From positions 1 through 64,000 of the forward strand of contig JACJGO010000029.1 of assembly GCA_014163555.1 (NCBI GenBank): DNA of 64,000 nt. Reading direction: 5' to 3'. Shown here piece by piece: positions 19,798 to 28,390 of the stretch. This stretch comes from Flavisolibacter longurius. Its GTDB lineage: Bacteria > Bacteroidota > Bacteroidia > Chitinophagales > Chitinophagaceae. Each line of letters opens with the position of its first letter. Positions within the stretch are counted from its first letter, which is position 1. The translations under genes were made by a program, and so were the position numbers. The notes below the pieces were generated by a model. That model did no database searches. It had not been told where the DNA came from and saw nothing but the letters and a program-made list of their open reading frames with translations.

Positions 19798-19909
19798 TAA
19801 ACGTTAGCTGATACCTTTTTTAGAAACACTCTAATTTTTGCCCTTTATTGTTTTAAAGACTTGTTGTTGGTATGACTTATAAGAATAAAAGAATTATTAA
19901 CATCAAACC

Positions 19910-20614
19910 ATGGTAATTATGGAAAATTCAAATGAATATGGTGTTTTTTTCGTAAAAAGGATGAGCGAGCTTAATAAGCTACTAAATGAAGCAGAAGCTG
20001 ATGCATCAAAAAAACTTATAGCAACAGCGATAGTCTATACTGACAAAAGCATGAAACTGCTTACTACCGTTAATAAGAATGCTACGGAATATGTAAACTA
20101 TCTAAGCAACGAGGCAGATAGTTCCATGAAAGAAACAAAAAATCTTTTAGAGCAATTTCAAATGGCACAAGCCAATTTATTAAACTCTGGTATGCCTTCA
20201 GATTTAGTAACAACAATTTCCGATCCTATCCTTTCACAATTAGTATCATCTGTTGAGCTAACTGTAAAGAAATTTAATTTATCAATAGAAATGCTTAATT
20301 TGACTACAACCCTTTTAAAAAACGTATTACTTGATGAAATTTTTAAGCCAAAAGAAGATGAATTTAATTACAACAAAATCTTCCAGTTATTAGAATACAT
20401 TGCATCTAAACTCATTCCAGGCCTCGACGAATTAAAAATTTTCCGTGATCTTACAAAACCGGCAATTTCGATAAAAAAAGATTTTCTCAACCAAGGAGAT
20501 AAATTGTTTACATATCTTGAAGAATACATTGATGCCGTCCAAAAGTGGTTTTATCTATCTGAAAAACTTGCTTTCTTTTATAACATGCCAGGCAATGAAA
20601 GGCTCCAAAGTTAA
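19910..20614 (+). CDS. Hypothetical helical protein (234 aa)
   Basis: Two ATGs are possible (19910 and 19919), giving 234 or 231 aa. The protein has no signal peptide or TM segment and is mostly helical, with Leu/Lys/Glu/Asn heptad-like spacing in the first 130 residues, suggesting a coiled coil or helical bundle. No family is recognised. It lies between two attC-like structures (19687-19797 and the degenerate one at about 20612-20682), consistent with a mobile gene cassette. Cassette cargo is often of unknown function. Confidence 0.55.
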   Translation: MVIMENSNEYGVFFVKRMSELNKLLNEAEADASKKLIATAIVYTDKSMKLLTTVNKNATEYVNYLSNEADSSMKETKNLLEQFQMAQANLLNSGMPSDLVTTISDPILSQLVSSVELTVKKFNLSIEMLNLTTTLLKNVLLDEIFKPKEDEFNYNKIFQLLEYIASKLIPGLDELKIFRDLTKPAISIKKDFLNQGDKLFTYLEEYIDAVQKWFYLSEKLAFFYNMPGNERLQS

Positions 20615-20682
20615 TACCTTTTCTTTTTTTGCGGTCTGCCGATTAACTTTTGCTGCATTGAAGCGGAAGAAAGGCGTCAGCT
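20612..20682 (+). repeat. Degenerate attC-like site at the intron 3' junction
   Basis: GTTAATACCTTTTC at the left and AAGAAAGGCGTCAGC at the right form a weak inverted repeat (CCTTTTCTT against AAGAAAGG). The 3' end of the group II intron fragment abuts its right edge. Class C group II introns are known to enter attC sites and terminators, which makes the juxtaposition meaningful, but the symmetry is weak. Confidence 0.3.
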
Positions 20683-20764
20683 AATCGAGTAGACGGCCCT
20701 GCCACTGGTAGGTGACAGGGTGCGCCTCTCACACCACTGTACGTACGGGTCACGTATACAGCGG
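20681..20764 (-). ncRNA. Group II intron 3' end (domains V and VI)
   Basis: Read on the minus strand, a strong hairpin pairs ACCGCTGTATACG with CGTACGTACAGTGG. It is followed by GTGTGAGAGGCGC, the form of a domain V with its conserved flank. A second hairpin, CCCTGTCAC with GTGGCAGGG, follows as domain VI, and the element ends in CTACTCGATTAG. This lies immediately downstream of the reverse-transcriptase remnant, as in intact introns. The 5' RNA domains are absent, so the ribozyme cannot splice. Confidence 0.6.
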
Positions 20765-21620
20765 TTCATTAAGTCTTGGAGATACTTGTCTGTAGTAATC
20801 GAGCATAGACTCATAGCCGCGTTTCCTTAGCCGTTCCAACGTAATAGTGGTCACCAGTATTAAGCTTTGTGCCACCGCCCATTCTTGTCCGACTCCATGT
20901 ATAGGCATGATGCTGGTCTACCCCTAAACGCAACAGGTTTTTCCGTTTACGTTCGGGTTTCTTCCAGTCATGCTAGGTACAGTAGCGTAGCCGGTTACGC
21001 ACCCAACTATCAAGGTCACAGAGTTTGCCCACGATGCTTGCCATGCGGAAGTATTGGAGCCATCCTCTGCCCACCTCTTTTAGCTTGTGTATGCGCTCGG
21101 CGATGCTTAGCGGAGCCGTTTTGCGGGTGATGGCTCTGAGGCTTTGCTTCAGCTTATCCCACCCTTTCTCACTCACCACCAACTGGTACTTGCCCTTGGT
21201 TCCTTTCTGATACGTGGGTACAAACCGGTGCCCTAGTATGGTGAACTGAACCGGTTTGCGGGTGCCGCTTTTCTCAACATTTACCACAAGTTTCAGCTTC
21301 TCTTTCAGAAAAGTCACAATGACTTTCTCTGTCTTTTGTGCTTCATACTTGCTTTTGGTGTAAATACTGAAGTCATCAGCATAGCGTACCCACCGGTATC
21401 CCCTCTTTTCCAGTTCTGTGTCCAGTTCATGCAACATGATGTTGGACAAGAGTGGAGATAAGGGGCTACCCTGCGGAACGCCTTTTCTGCACTTGGTGAG
21501 TTTTCCATCAATTAGAATCGGTGCTCTCAGCCATTTGCGGATCAGGCGTAGCGTAAGCGGGCATTTTATTTTGCGATACAGCAGTTGCAGCAGCCTACAG
21601 TGGTCTACTTCATCAAAGGA
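20750..21620 (-). pseudogene. ltrA: Group II intron reverse transcriptase/maturase, 5'-truncated and frameshifted
   Basis: Intron-type reverse transcriptase sequence begins abruptly at FDEVDH (21617). It continues through GVPQGSPLSPLLSN and the catalytic YADD box into the maturase (X) region with GHRFVPTY and GWLQYFRM. The N-terminal RT blocks, including the first catalytic Asp region, are missing. Near 20973 a TAG stop stands where Trp is expected after RLRYCT, yet the normal sequence resumes (HDWKKPERKRKNL...). Further on, after RTRMGG, the frame shifts and the normal C-terminus (ending SPRLNEPLYT) is found in another frame, terminating at 20750. So there are at least three lesions: 5' loss, a nonsense codon and a frameshift. 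The left side ends in intron domains V/VI; the right side abuts an unrelated plus-strand frame. Confidence 0.8.
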
Positions 21621-21625
21621 CGGAA

Positions 21626-22108
21626 ATGGCCCAATGGAGCACTTCGTTTTATCTCTTGGGAGGCACTGAAACAATCCTACGGCTTAAAGTTAATAATCAA
21701 ATTAAAAGAGTTGGCTTGAGCGTTGCACTCGACAAAGGTTGGATTAAGGTCATCTCTGAAGCCAATTCGATAGCCATTCGTAACGTAAATGCAACAGTAA
21801 AGATTATTATTATTCAATCATCAGGTTTCTTGATTAGGCAGTTAAATGAAGCGGCTCCAATAAACATGTCCGAATTTCTTGCCCAAATGCTATCTGTGGT
21901 TGCTGATTTTCAAAATGGTCCTAATTATCTCTATTATCGTTATCAGCAACAATGGTGGAGAGCTGTTTACCGTTCTAAGCAAATAAGCGCTACAGGCTTA
22001 CAAAAAAGGATGTGGGAAATTGCTATACAACATTTTTCTAAAAAAGGGTTAGAGATAAGAAAAATAGAAGGGGGTCGAATTGTACTATTTGATAAAGGCA
22101 AAACCTGA
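21626..22108 (+). CDS. Hypothetical protein, probably 5'-truncated
   Basis: A 160-aa frame whose start (21626) is only about 9 bp from where the intron RT homology stops. The first residues may therefore be junction sequence, and the original N-terminus may have been removed when the intron fragment arrived. The remaining protein is basic and mixed alpha/beta with a YYRYQQQWWRAVYR segment. No family is recognised. It is followed 33 bp later by the IS-interrupted gene on the same strand, so the two may once have formed a pair such as toxin and immunity, which I cannot demonstrate. Confidence 0.4.
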   Translation: MAQWSTSFYLLGGTETILRLKVNNQIKRVGLSVALDKGWIKVISEANSIAIRNVNATVKIIIIQSSGFLIRQLNEAAPINMSEFLAQMLSVVADFQNGPNYLYYRYQQQWWRAVYRSKQISATGLQKRMWEIAIQHFSKKGLEIRKIEGGRIVLFDKGKT

Positions 22109-22378
22109 AATCAGTTCATAGTTTTTACAACAATGAGCAAGTGAATCTATACCAGCTTGAACGTCTTCATATCGAAGAATATAATGATTGGGAAGTTTGC
22201 TTGAATTTTAATCCTACCGATTCATCATTATTTTCTTTTACTATTTCTGGTAAGTTGCAGAACGTAATTCCGTTTGAATTAGAGTACAATTCTTCAAATG
22301 AATTATCTGTTATCACAAGCGTTAAAAAGGAGGTAGAACTTTCTTCTGGAATGAGTTTAGAGTCGGGAATCAATATAC

Positions 22379-23296
22379 GAACCTGTTTAGAGTTTTAACA
22401 GAAGGACTTCCGGTCGCTTAGGATTTTTGAGTTGCGAAACAAAAAAGTCCTTGAAAAACGATGAAAGTCCTTGATAAAGATATGATAGAGCGGTGGATCA
22501 TTCCGCATTTGAGCAAAGGGACCTGGGGTCCCGAACCGGCAGTCAGCTTAGTAGATGTTGTCCGTGCCATTTTACACCGCCTGAAAACCGGCACACAGTG
22601 GCGATTTTTGCCGGTGGGTGAGTTCTTTGAGAAAGATGCAATTACATGGGGAGGTGTGTATCACCACCACCGGCAGTGGGTAAAGGACGGCTCGTGGAAA
22701 AAGGTATGGGTAACGCTGCTGAAGGCACAGCGTCACAGGCTTGATCTTTCCTGCATGCAGTTGGATGGTTCGCAGACTTTGTATAAAAAACAGGGAGAGC
22801 ATATCGGTTATCAGGGCAGAAAGAAGAGCAGAACCACCAATGCGCTACTCTTATGCGACAATGAAGGCCAGCCTTTGGCAATGGCGACCCCGAAGGCAGG
22901 CAATCATAACGACCTTTATAACATCCAAGCATTGTTCAAAGAGTTATGTTCCCTGTTAGAAGAAGCAGGCATTGACCTTCGGTGCGTCTTCATGAATGCT
23001 GGTGCGGGCTTTGATGCAGAAGACTTGCGGCTGGTGTGTGCCGAAAAAGAAATTGAAGTGAATATTGACCAGAACAAACGAAGTGAAAAACAGCTCAAGG
23101 AAAACTATGTCTATTTCGATGAGGAACTTTACAAACAACGATATGTCATTGAAAGAACAAACGCCTGGATCGATGGCTTTAAAACTCTCTTGGTCCGCTA
23201 TGAAGCCAAAATAAACACTTGGATCGCTGACCACTTCATGGCTTTTGTTGTCATCTTCTTAAAACTAAACTCAATTGTTAAACTCTAAACAGGTTC
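22379..23296 (+). mobile_element. IS5-family insertion sequence (918 bp)
   Basis: Terminal inverted repeats begin GAACCTGTTTAGAGTTT at 22379 and end with their complement at 23296, with one extra T in the left arm. The element is flanked by TAC on both sides (22376-22378 and 23297-23299), an apparent 3-bp target duplication. It holds a single DDE transposase gene. It inserted into the small gene described at 22141-23469. Confidence 0.85.
22461..23288 (+). CDS. IS5-family DDE transposase
   Basis: A 275-aa transposase of the IS5/IS4-like DDE superfamily. An N-terminal helical DNA-binding part contains TGTQWRFLP and VYHHHRQW. The first catalytic Asp lies in MQLDGSQT (about residue 101), and the C-terminal catalytic Glu in RYVIERTNAWIDGFK. 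The second acidic site is usually an N-A-D-x-GFD type motif; here it reads NAGAGFD, so the usual Asp appears to be Gly. If the following Asp does not substitute, the enzyme may be inactive despite an intact frame. It fills the IS, with its stop just before the right inverted repeat. Confidence 0.85.
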   Translation: MKVLDKDMIERWIIPHLSKGTWGPEPAVSLVDVVRAILHRLKTGTQWRFLPVGEFFEKDAITWGGVYHHHRQWVKDGSWKKVWVTLLKAQRHRLDLSCMQLDGSQTLYKKQGEHIGYQGRKKSRTTNALLLCDNEGQPLAMATPKAGNHNDLYNIQALFKELCSLLEEAGIDLRCVFMNAGAGFDAEDLRLVCAEKEIEVNIDQNKRSEKQLKENYVYFDEELYKQRYVIERTNAWIDGFKTLLVRYEAKINTWIADHFMAFVVIFLKLNSIVKL

Positions 23297-23817
23297 TACA
23301 TATAGATCCTGAAAAACAAAAGGCAGATGCTAAATATTCATTTAAAGAATGTGCCGTTAAATTCACAAGTAAACTTTGTATTCCGTCGGGTTTGTCAGCG
23401 GGTATTGATGTTTGTGGGGTCATGGTTTCCATGAAACCAAAATCATTTAGCTTTGTAGGATATTATTAGCACTGTCCATTGAAAATTCTTGACGGTAATT
23501 TTCGAGCCTTTACTGGTTTTTGATGACGGCAAGTCCGAGACCAACATCACAATATATTTGATGATATTTCTAAGCAATACTTTTTCTACATTTCTTTCTC
23601 TATCGAAACTCTGAACGTCAATTAAATTTAAATATTAATTAAAACATACAGATAGAGAACCAGCAGCCGACAAGAGTAGTGGCAATAGTGGGGCTGGACG
23701 TTGAAGAAATCGACTCCAAACCAGTATCAGTTCTAGTCCGGTCGAAAAGAATTCTTTTAAGCATCACAAATTAAGGAACTAAAAAATGAGGGCTTGAAAG
23801 ATGAAGCTAGAGTGTTA

Positions 23818-24682
23818 GAGGCTGTTTGAGTTATTTGTATAAAAAGGAGCCTCGGCAAAGTGTTTGGTATTCAGTAGTGTATGAAGCAAACCGAATACTG
23901 TAGCAGCCTTACCGAGGCAGAATTTAAGGAGATAAGACCATGCCTGAGTGTAAAGCGGCATTCCAAATGGCCTTTGTTGAATATCCTAAACGCCATTTTG
24001 TACATCTGTGATGGTGGCATCAAATGGCGGGATGTACCGCATGATTTTGAAATACCGTGGCAAACAGTGTACTGGTATTTTAGGAAGTGGACCGATGAAG
24101 GTGTATGGCAGCTAGTGAATGATCAGGTGGTGATGCTCAGAAGAATAAAGAAAGGGGGTGCGCCGGCGCCTTACTTTGCGGTGGTAGACAGTCAAACGGT
24201 ACACAACACTCCAACGGCCATAGCGCTGGTAGGCTTTGATGGCGGAAAGAAGATAAAAGGCTGCAAACGCCTGCTGGTGGTGGACAGCCAGGGCCACCTG
24301 CTCTGTGTACGAGTAGTGAGTGCTGCTTTGCATGACGGGACAGCGGCGCTAAAGTGGTGGAAGCAGGAACTTAAAAAGATGCCACTGCTCGCAAGGGTAG
24401 AGCGCCTCTATGTTGACAGACACTTTAGTGGGCGGTTCAAAAAAGGGGTGGAAAAAACACAAGACATCAAGGTGATTACCGCACATGTACAATTTGGTGT
24501 AACAAAGGATGGCATGAAGCTGCACAAAAGGCGTTGGGTGGTGGAAAGAACCTTTGCCTGGGAGCTTTGTTCCAGAAGATTGGCAAGAGACTTCGAACGA
24601 AAGCCTGAACATGCAGAAGCCTTCTGCTACATTAGCTCCATCAGCCGTATCCTACGAAACCTTAATTAACTCAAACAGTCTC
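23818..24682 (+). mobile_element. Second IS5-family insertion sequence (about 865 bp)
   Basis: Inverted repeats GAGGCTGTTTGAGTTA at the left and the complement of GAGACTGTTTGAGTTA at the right bound the element. TA flanks both ends (23816-23817 and 24683-24684). One transposase gene fills it. It sits inside the IS110 remnant and differs in termini and transposase from the 22379-23296 element. Confidence 0.8.
23881..24669 (+). CDS. IS5-family DDE transposase (second element)
   Basis: A 262-aa transposase with an intact-looking DDE triad: Asp in AVVDSQTVHNT, Asp in RLYVDRHFSG, and Glu in RRWVVERTFAWEL. The N-terminal half has the ILYICDGGIKWRDVPHDF and VYWYFRKWTDEG motifs typical of IS5-family members of Bacteroidota. 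The stop lies inside the right inverted repeat region. The frame is uninterrupted and the element looks potentially active, unlike the IS110 copy it sits in. Confidence 0.88.
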   Translation: MKQTEYCSSLTEAEFKEIRPCLSVKRHSKWPLLNILNAILYICDGGIKWRDVPHDFEIPWQTVYWYFRKWTDEGVWQLVNDQVVMLRRIKKGGAPAPYFAVVDSQTVHNTPTAIALVGFDGGKKIKGCKRLLVVDSQGHLLCVRVVSAALHDGTAALKWWKQELKKMPLLARVERLYVDRHFSGRFKKGVEKTQDIKVITAHVQFGVTKDGMKLHKRRWVVERTFAWELCSRRLARDFERKPEHAEAFCYISSISRILRNLN

Positions 24683-25270
24683 TAAGAACAGTTGCAAAAG
24701 TCAGCTGTAAAAGGACTACAGAAAAGTATTGAGAAGGTAGACGCAGCGATTAGAAAACTTATTGCTCGAATTGTAGATTTGAACCGAAAAGCGAAATGTA
24801 TAACGTCTAATATTGGCATTGGAGAAGAGATTGCTTAGAATTTTCTTGCTCAAACTATTGGTTTTAAGTGTTTAGCCAGCGGTAAAAAACTTGGCTTGCT
24901 ATTGTGGCGATGCCCCCTTTAAGCATGAGTCAGATAAAAGCATCCGAGGCAATACACGGGTTTTGCATATGGCGAACAAGCAGCTAAACCCCTACTTCTT
25001 GGGCGAACTAGTTGTAGTATTTTATGATGAACGGCTAAGGGCGACCTATAAGCGAAAGCAGTTGGAAGGCAAAAACAAAATATGTATATTGAATGCAGTT
25101 AGAACCCAACTGGCTCTACGAATTGCTGTTGTTGTAAGAGAGGATAAACAATCCGTCAAACTCGAAAAAGCAGCGTTGCCAAAAAGACTAAAATTTTTTT
25201 GTTTGAACCATAGAAATCGGTAAGCAGTGGGACGTTGGCTGTCATGGTATAAAAACAAAACAAAAACATA

Positions 25271-25984
25271 ATGTTTTCACTAAATCCTCATAGCAAAGAC
25301 TTCTTGGATACTTTGGACCTTTTATTAAAATTATTTGGAGGTATTGGTGGGTTTTACTTGTTCTTAGTTGGACTACGGCGGTATACAAAAGACCAAGTTT
25401 GGAAACGCCATGAATTTGTAGCAAAAGAGATAAAAGAATTTACCTCTGATAGAATGGTTCGCAATAGTATGTCCATGCTCGACTGGGGAGAACGTTACAT
25501 AGAACTATTTCCAGACAAACCTAACTATGATGATAGATTTGCAAAAGTGGACAGAATGATATTGAAACTTGCATTGCAGTATCATGGTTTCCGAACTAAA
25601 GAATATGGTAAAGACAGGTTTACTTCAGTTGAAGTTGCAATTAGAGACAACTTTGACTACTTTCTATCACATTTGGAAAGGTTTGAACAATTTATTCAAG
25701 CTGGATTAATCACGCCGAAAGAATTAGAACCGTATCTAAATTATTGGGTTTCCACAATAGCTGATAACATAGAGGCTGACGTAAGAAATGCAATATACCA
25801 TTACATTAACCAATATGGATTTATGGGAACTCAGCAATTATTCAGCAGGTTTAACAAAGACATAAAACCAAAAACAGAACTAAATTCAACAAGACATGTC
25901 CTGGCCCAAAATGCAGAGCACGAACAGCCAACTGGGGATTTGGTGCAAGCTGGGGGTGACGAAATGCATCACCACCAACAATAA
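25271..25984 (+). CDS. Single-TM hypothetical protein (237 aa)
   Basis: A 237-aa protein with one transmembrane helix near the N-terminus (about 17-38) and an extended soluble part. The rest is helical and rich in aromatic residues, with a WGERYIELFP motif and regularly spaced Phe/Tyr, ending in a low-complexity His/Gln tail. No family is recognised. The start ATG at 25271 follows the IS110 debris by about 50 bp; a GGGACGTTGGCTGTC word just upstream resembles the attC right core seen at 19802, hinting at the same cassette type. Function unknown. Confidence 0.6.
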   Translation: MFSLNPHSKDFLDTLDLLLKLFGGIGGFYLFLVGLRRYTKDQVWKRHEFVAKEIKEFTSDRMVRNSMSMLDWGERYIELFPDKPNYDDRFAKVDRMILKLALQYHGFRTKEYGKDRFTSVEVAIRDNFDYFLSHLERFEQFIQAGLITPKELEPYLNYWVSTIADNIEADVRNAIYHYINQYGFMGTQQLFSRFNKDIKPKTELNSTRHVLAQNAEHEQPTGDLVQAGGDEMHHHQQ

Positions 25985-26202
25985 TGATACTCATCATCTG
26001 TCCCAGCTTGACTGAACACTATTGAACAGAGGATTTTATGTTGAACTACAAATTATTTTTAGGTAACTGTGTACAGAATGGGAACGGTCGAACAATCTTT
26101 TTCCTGTGCTTATTGAATTGCATCATTCACAAATCTATTTTATATTTGATTTGATGTCTCTATTGACAGTTGTCTTCGACACTAATACTGCAAGGAGGAA
26201 TA

Positions 26203-27261
26203 ATGGCTGAAAGTAGTTTTGATCACCCTTTGTTTGGCCACATCAGGTTTCGCACTGTGAGCTCCGAATGGAAGCGCGGAGATAAGATAAAATTTATAAG
26301 TGGATTTGACCTCAATGATGTAACCACCATTTTTATACCGCAACTTGAAAATGTTCCTGGCTCCAACAAAGGAAAGCTGCTATTTCATAAGAGAGGGCAC
26401 GATCAGCTTTTGAGCGTATTCAATGAAATTGAAGCCAGAGGGTTGCTTCATTATATTAAAACTTGCGCCGGGACATTGAACCCGCGGTTGCGAAAACCTA
26501 CAAGCGGCGCGTTGAGTAAGCTTCCCTCTAATCATGCCTTCGGGATTGCGATTGATCTTAATGAAGACGACCCAGGATTTGGAGACTCTGTCACTCCCGT
26601 GGCACCTGTTTTCCAGGCCTTTGGTTTTACGTGGGGTAAGGCATTCAATGACCCGATGCATTTTGAAATAAACAAATTTTTAGATACTAACGAAGTAGCT
26701 GAAAGAACGGGAACGAACTATGTTGCCACAAAACAACATGTCTTTAACCGTGGCGTGCCACCGGACGATTTTCTTGATCAACTCGTAGCATGGGGCAAAC
26801 AAGCGGCTGATGATATATTTGAAAAAAACAGTTTTAGTGACATTTATTCTAGTGTAAAGAACACACTTGGCCCATGGAGGGATCTCCGTCACCGCAGGGC
26901 AGCAATGCTGGAAGTAATGCGGGTTCTTGCCGGCTTCGAATCTTCGTGGGACTGGAATGAGGGCCGCGATATCACTAATCCAACATCAGTGACGCCGGAA
27001 ACCATAGAAGCTGGAGCCTGGCAGGTAAGCGCAGACTCTATGAACTTTGGACAGGAACTAAAAGATCTTATGCTCAAAGCTGTTGGCACAATTGATGCTA
27101 ATGCTTTTCAAAAATCAATGAAGGAGAATCATAACCTAGCGATGGAATATGTTGCAAGGTTGTTGCGTCGTACTGTTAAACATCACGGACCGGTATTAAG
27201 GCATGAAATTGATCCCTGGCTGCGCAGGGATGCTGTTGATGAGTTTGAAAGACTAATTTGA
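26203..27261 (+). CDS. M15-type peptidase (VanY/L-Ala-D-Glu endopeptidase-like) with C-terminal extension
   Basis: The ATG at 26203 follows a strong AAGGAGGAATA ribosome binding site, unusual for this window, and fixes the start (352 aa). The first 165 residues carry the M15 zinc site: His111 and Asp118 in SNHAFGIAIDLN, and His153 in DPMHFE after a GFTWGK strand. These enzymes cut D-Ala or L-Ala-D-Glu bonds of peptidoglycan. The C-terminal 150 residues contain FESSWDWNEGRD and AGAWQVSADS. This is a separate domain seen beside wall-lytic enzymes, and its Glu could serve in a lysozyme-like active site. There is no signal peptide, as in endolysins or translocated wall hydrolases. The gene stands alone. 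Confidence 0.75.
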   Translation: MAESSFDHPLFGHIRFRTVSSEWKRGDKIKFISGFDLNDVTTIFIPQLENVPGSNKGKLLFHKRGHDQLLSVFNEIEARGLLHYIKTCAGTLNPRLRKPTSGALSKLPSNHAFGIAIDLNEDDPGFGDSVTPVAPVFQAFGFTWGKAFNDPMHFEINKFLDTNEVAERTGTNYVATKQHVFNRGVPPDDFLDQLVAWGKQAADDIFEKNSFSDIYSSVKNTLGPWRDLRHRRAAMLEVMRVLAGFESSWDWNEGRDITNPTSVTPETIEAGAWQVSADSMNFGQELKDLMLKAVGTIDANAFQKSMKENHNLAMEYVARLLRRTVKHHGPVLRHEIDPWLRRDAVDEFERLI

Positions 27262-27317
27262 GCAAATATTAATTTAAATGCCAAATGAAATCATCATGCA
27301 AGTATTGAAAAAATGGT

Positions 27318-27728
27318 TTATTTGCTAATCCAGAAAGTTTCTTTAAACAAAGAGGTTCCTTTAGAATCCTTTCCATCAACTTTTGCTCGTACCCAAACTT
27401 CTCCAGTATCCCTGTCCCAAATAACAAATTCGCCTACCCTGACTCTTTTATCTCCTAAAAAAGGCTCTGTTTCGTTTATAAACTTATACCAGTCATTACC
27501 ATTTGGACGGGTTACCATATTATTTTGATTAGAATAAAAGGTTTGCTCTAATGCTTCACAATCTAATTCAGTACCTCCGCATCGGTGTACCATTTCATGA
27601 AAAAGAATACACTCGATTCTAGGTTTATCAATTTTACATATCGTAACAACTTTCCCTGAACGATGCCCGTCTAAACCTTTACATGCGTCAGTGCCTTTGC
27701 CATTTTTTATTGTTGTATCATTCCATCT
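27318..27728 (-). pseudogene. HExxH metallopeptidase-like fragment without a proper start
   Basis: The minus frame is open from 27728 to the stop at 27318, but its only ATG (27593) falls inside the probable active-site motif. Residues before that ATG read CKGLDGHRSGKVV and then ILFHEMVHRCG, an HExxH zinc-peptidase motif, followed by an Asp/Glu-rich helix. Since a TAA lies just upstream at 27729-27731 and no ATG/GTG precedes the motif, the gene probably lost its 5' end. Short HExxH modules with this compact shape occur as C-terminal toxin tips of polymorphic toxins, which would explain an orphan tip lacking its carrier. This is inference. Confidence 0.45.
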
Positions 27729-27731
27729 TTA

Positions 27732-28048
27732 CATAACATCATTACATTATATGACGATTTTATTGCAAACAGAGATGTCTAGAATTGGAATCGCACCTCT
27801 CATTTCTAACTCTTTTTGATGATGAAGCTTGACGTGCACACATGGAGATTTGGCTTATACGCTATTTTCAGTCGCTTTTAACGGGTGGTTGGTGATATTT
27901 TATGTATACAGTTAACTGCTGCTGAGGTAGCTTTATAATTATTCATTCAACCTATTAATCGCCTAAGTAAGCTTATTAATATTATTTGTCCTCATCTTGG
28001 GAAGGGCTGTTTTTGATGACAAACAAATTTTATCCCACCATAAAAAGC
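27732..28048. other. Non-coding gap at the edge of the conjugative module
   Basis: About 315 bases between the HExxH fragment and the last gene of the tra-side cluster. I see no integrase, tRNA or clear direct repeat that would mark the element end. The left boundary of the conjugative element therefore falls here or in the debris further left. Confidence 0.35.
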
Positions 28049-28390
28049 CTATTGTTTTGCCGGTTGCGCTACTGCACCGACGCTGTTCTCAACAGGCGGA
28101 TCTCCTATAGTCAGATATATTTTGCTTTTCCTCGCTGGATTTGGTGAGGGTTCATATTGAATGCAGCCAATCTCAATCAATTGTTTAATGCACTTGTGAT
28201 ACGTTGCACTGCTGCCAATCTTCGCCAACCGCATCACCTCTTTGCGTTTGACCATGATCGGTGAAGCCCAGTTGCTTTGGCTCCATAATTGGTAAAGCGC
28301 CATGTACAAGCTTATATGGCTACTGCCTATTGTGGCTTTCTGAACAATATGCGAGTAAAAATTGTGTAAAACAGTAGAAGGGCTCATCAA
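28049..28390 (-). CDS. Winged-helix-type DNA-binding protein of the conjugative element
   Basis: A 113-aa protein with a helical start and a winged-helix-like core: VKRKEVMRLAKIGSSATYHKCIKQLIEIGCIQY (about residues 48-80). In it, the recognition helix lies around SATYHKCIKQL and the wing follows at SKIYLTI. This arrangement matches small replication- or transfer-control proteins at the end of Bacteroidetes conjugative transposons. It overlaps the upstream excisionase-like gene by 4 nt (ATGA-type coupling), so both are co-translated. DNA binding is inferred from the fold pattern; the target is unknown. Confidence 0.6.
   Translation of the reverse strand: MMSPSTVLHNFYSHIVQKATIGSSHISLYMALYQLWSQSNWASPIMVKRKEVMRLAKIGSSATYHKCIKQLIEIGCIQYEPSPNPARKSKIYLTIGDPPVENSVGAVAQPAKQ

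Larger units (their letters stand above)
22141..23469 (+). pseudogene. 135-aa gene split by an IS5-family insertion
   Basis: The left part reads from GTG at 22141 to 22378 and the right part from 23300 to a TAG at 23469. If the IS (22379-23296) and one copy of the TAC duplication are removed, the two parts join in frame (238 + 170 nt = 136 codons). The result is one continuous protein running from GINI into HIDPEKQKAD. This shows that the gene was intact until a recent insertion. The product is a small beta-rich soluble protein with several cysteines in its C-terminal half; the family is not recognised. GTG is the only start close to the frame's upstream limit. Confidence 0.75.
23685..25222 (+). 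pseudogene. IS110-family transposase remnant, interrupted by an IS5-family element
   Basis: Upstream of the second IS5 element, one frame (about 23765-23817) reads SQIKELKNEGLKDEARVL. Downstream, LQKSAVKGLQKSIEKVDAAI and ITSNIGIGEE appear, the helical middle and the start of the C-terminal Tnp_IS110/IS116 domain. A stop in GEEIA and a further frame then give LACYCGDAPFKHES, SIRGNTRVLHMANKQL and EGKNKICILNAVRTQLALRI, the classic C-terminal IS110 motifs. Multiple stops, a frame change at the IS5 junction and loss of most of the N-terminal RuvC-like domain make it dead. The stretch around 23685-23760 may hold the N-terminal GLDVE motif but is uncertain. Confidence 0.75.
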
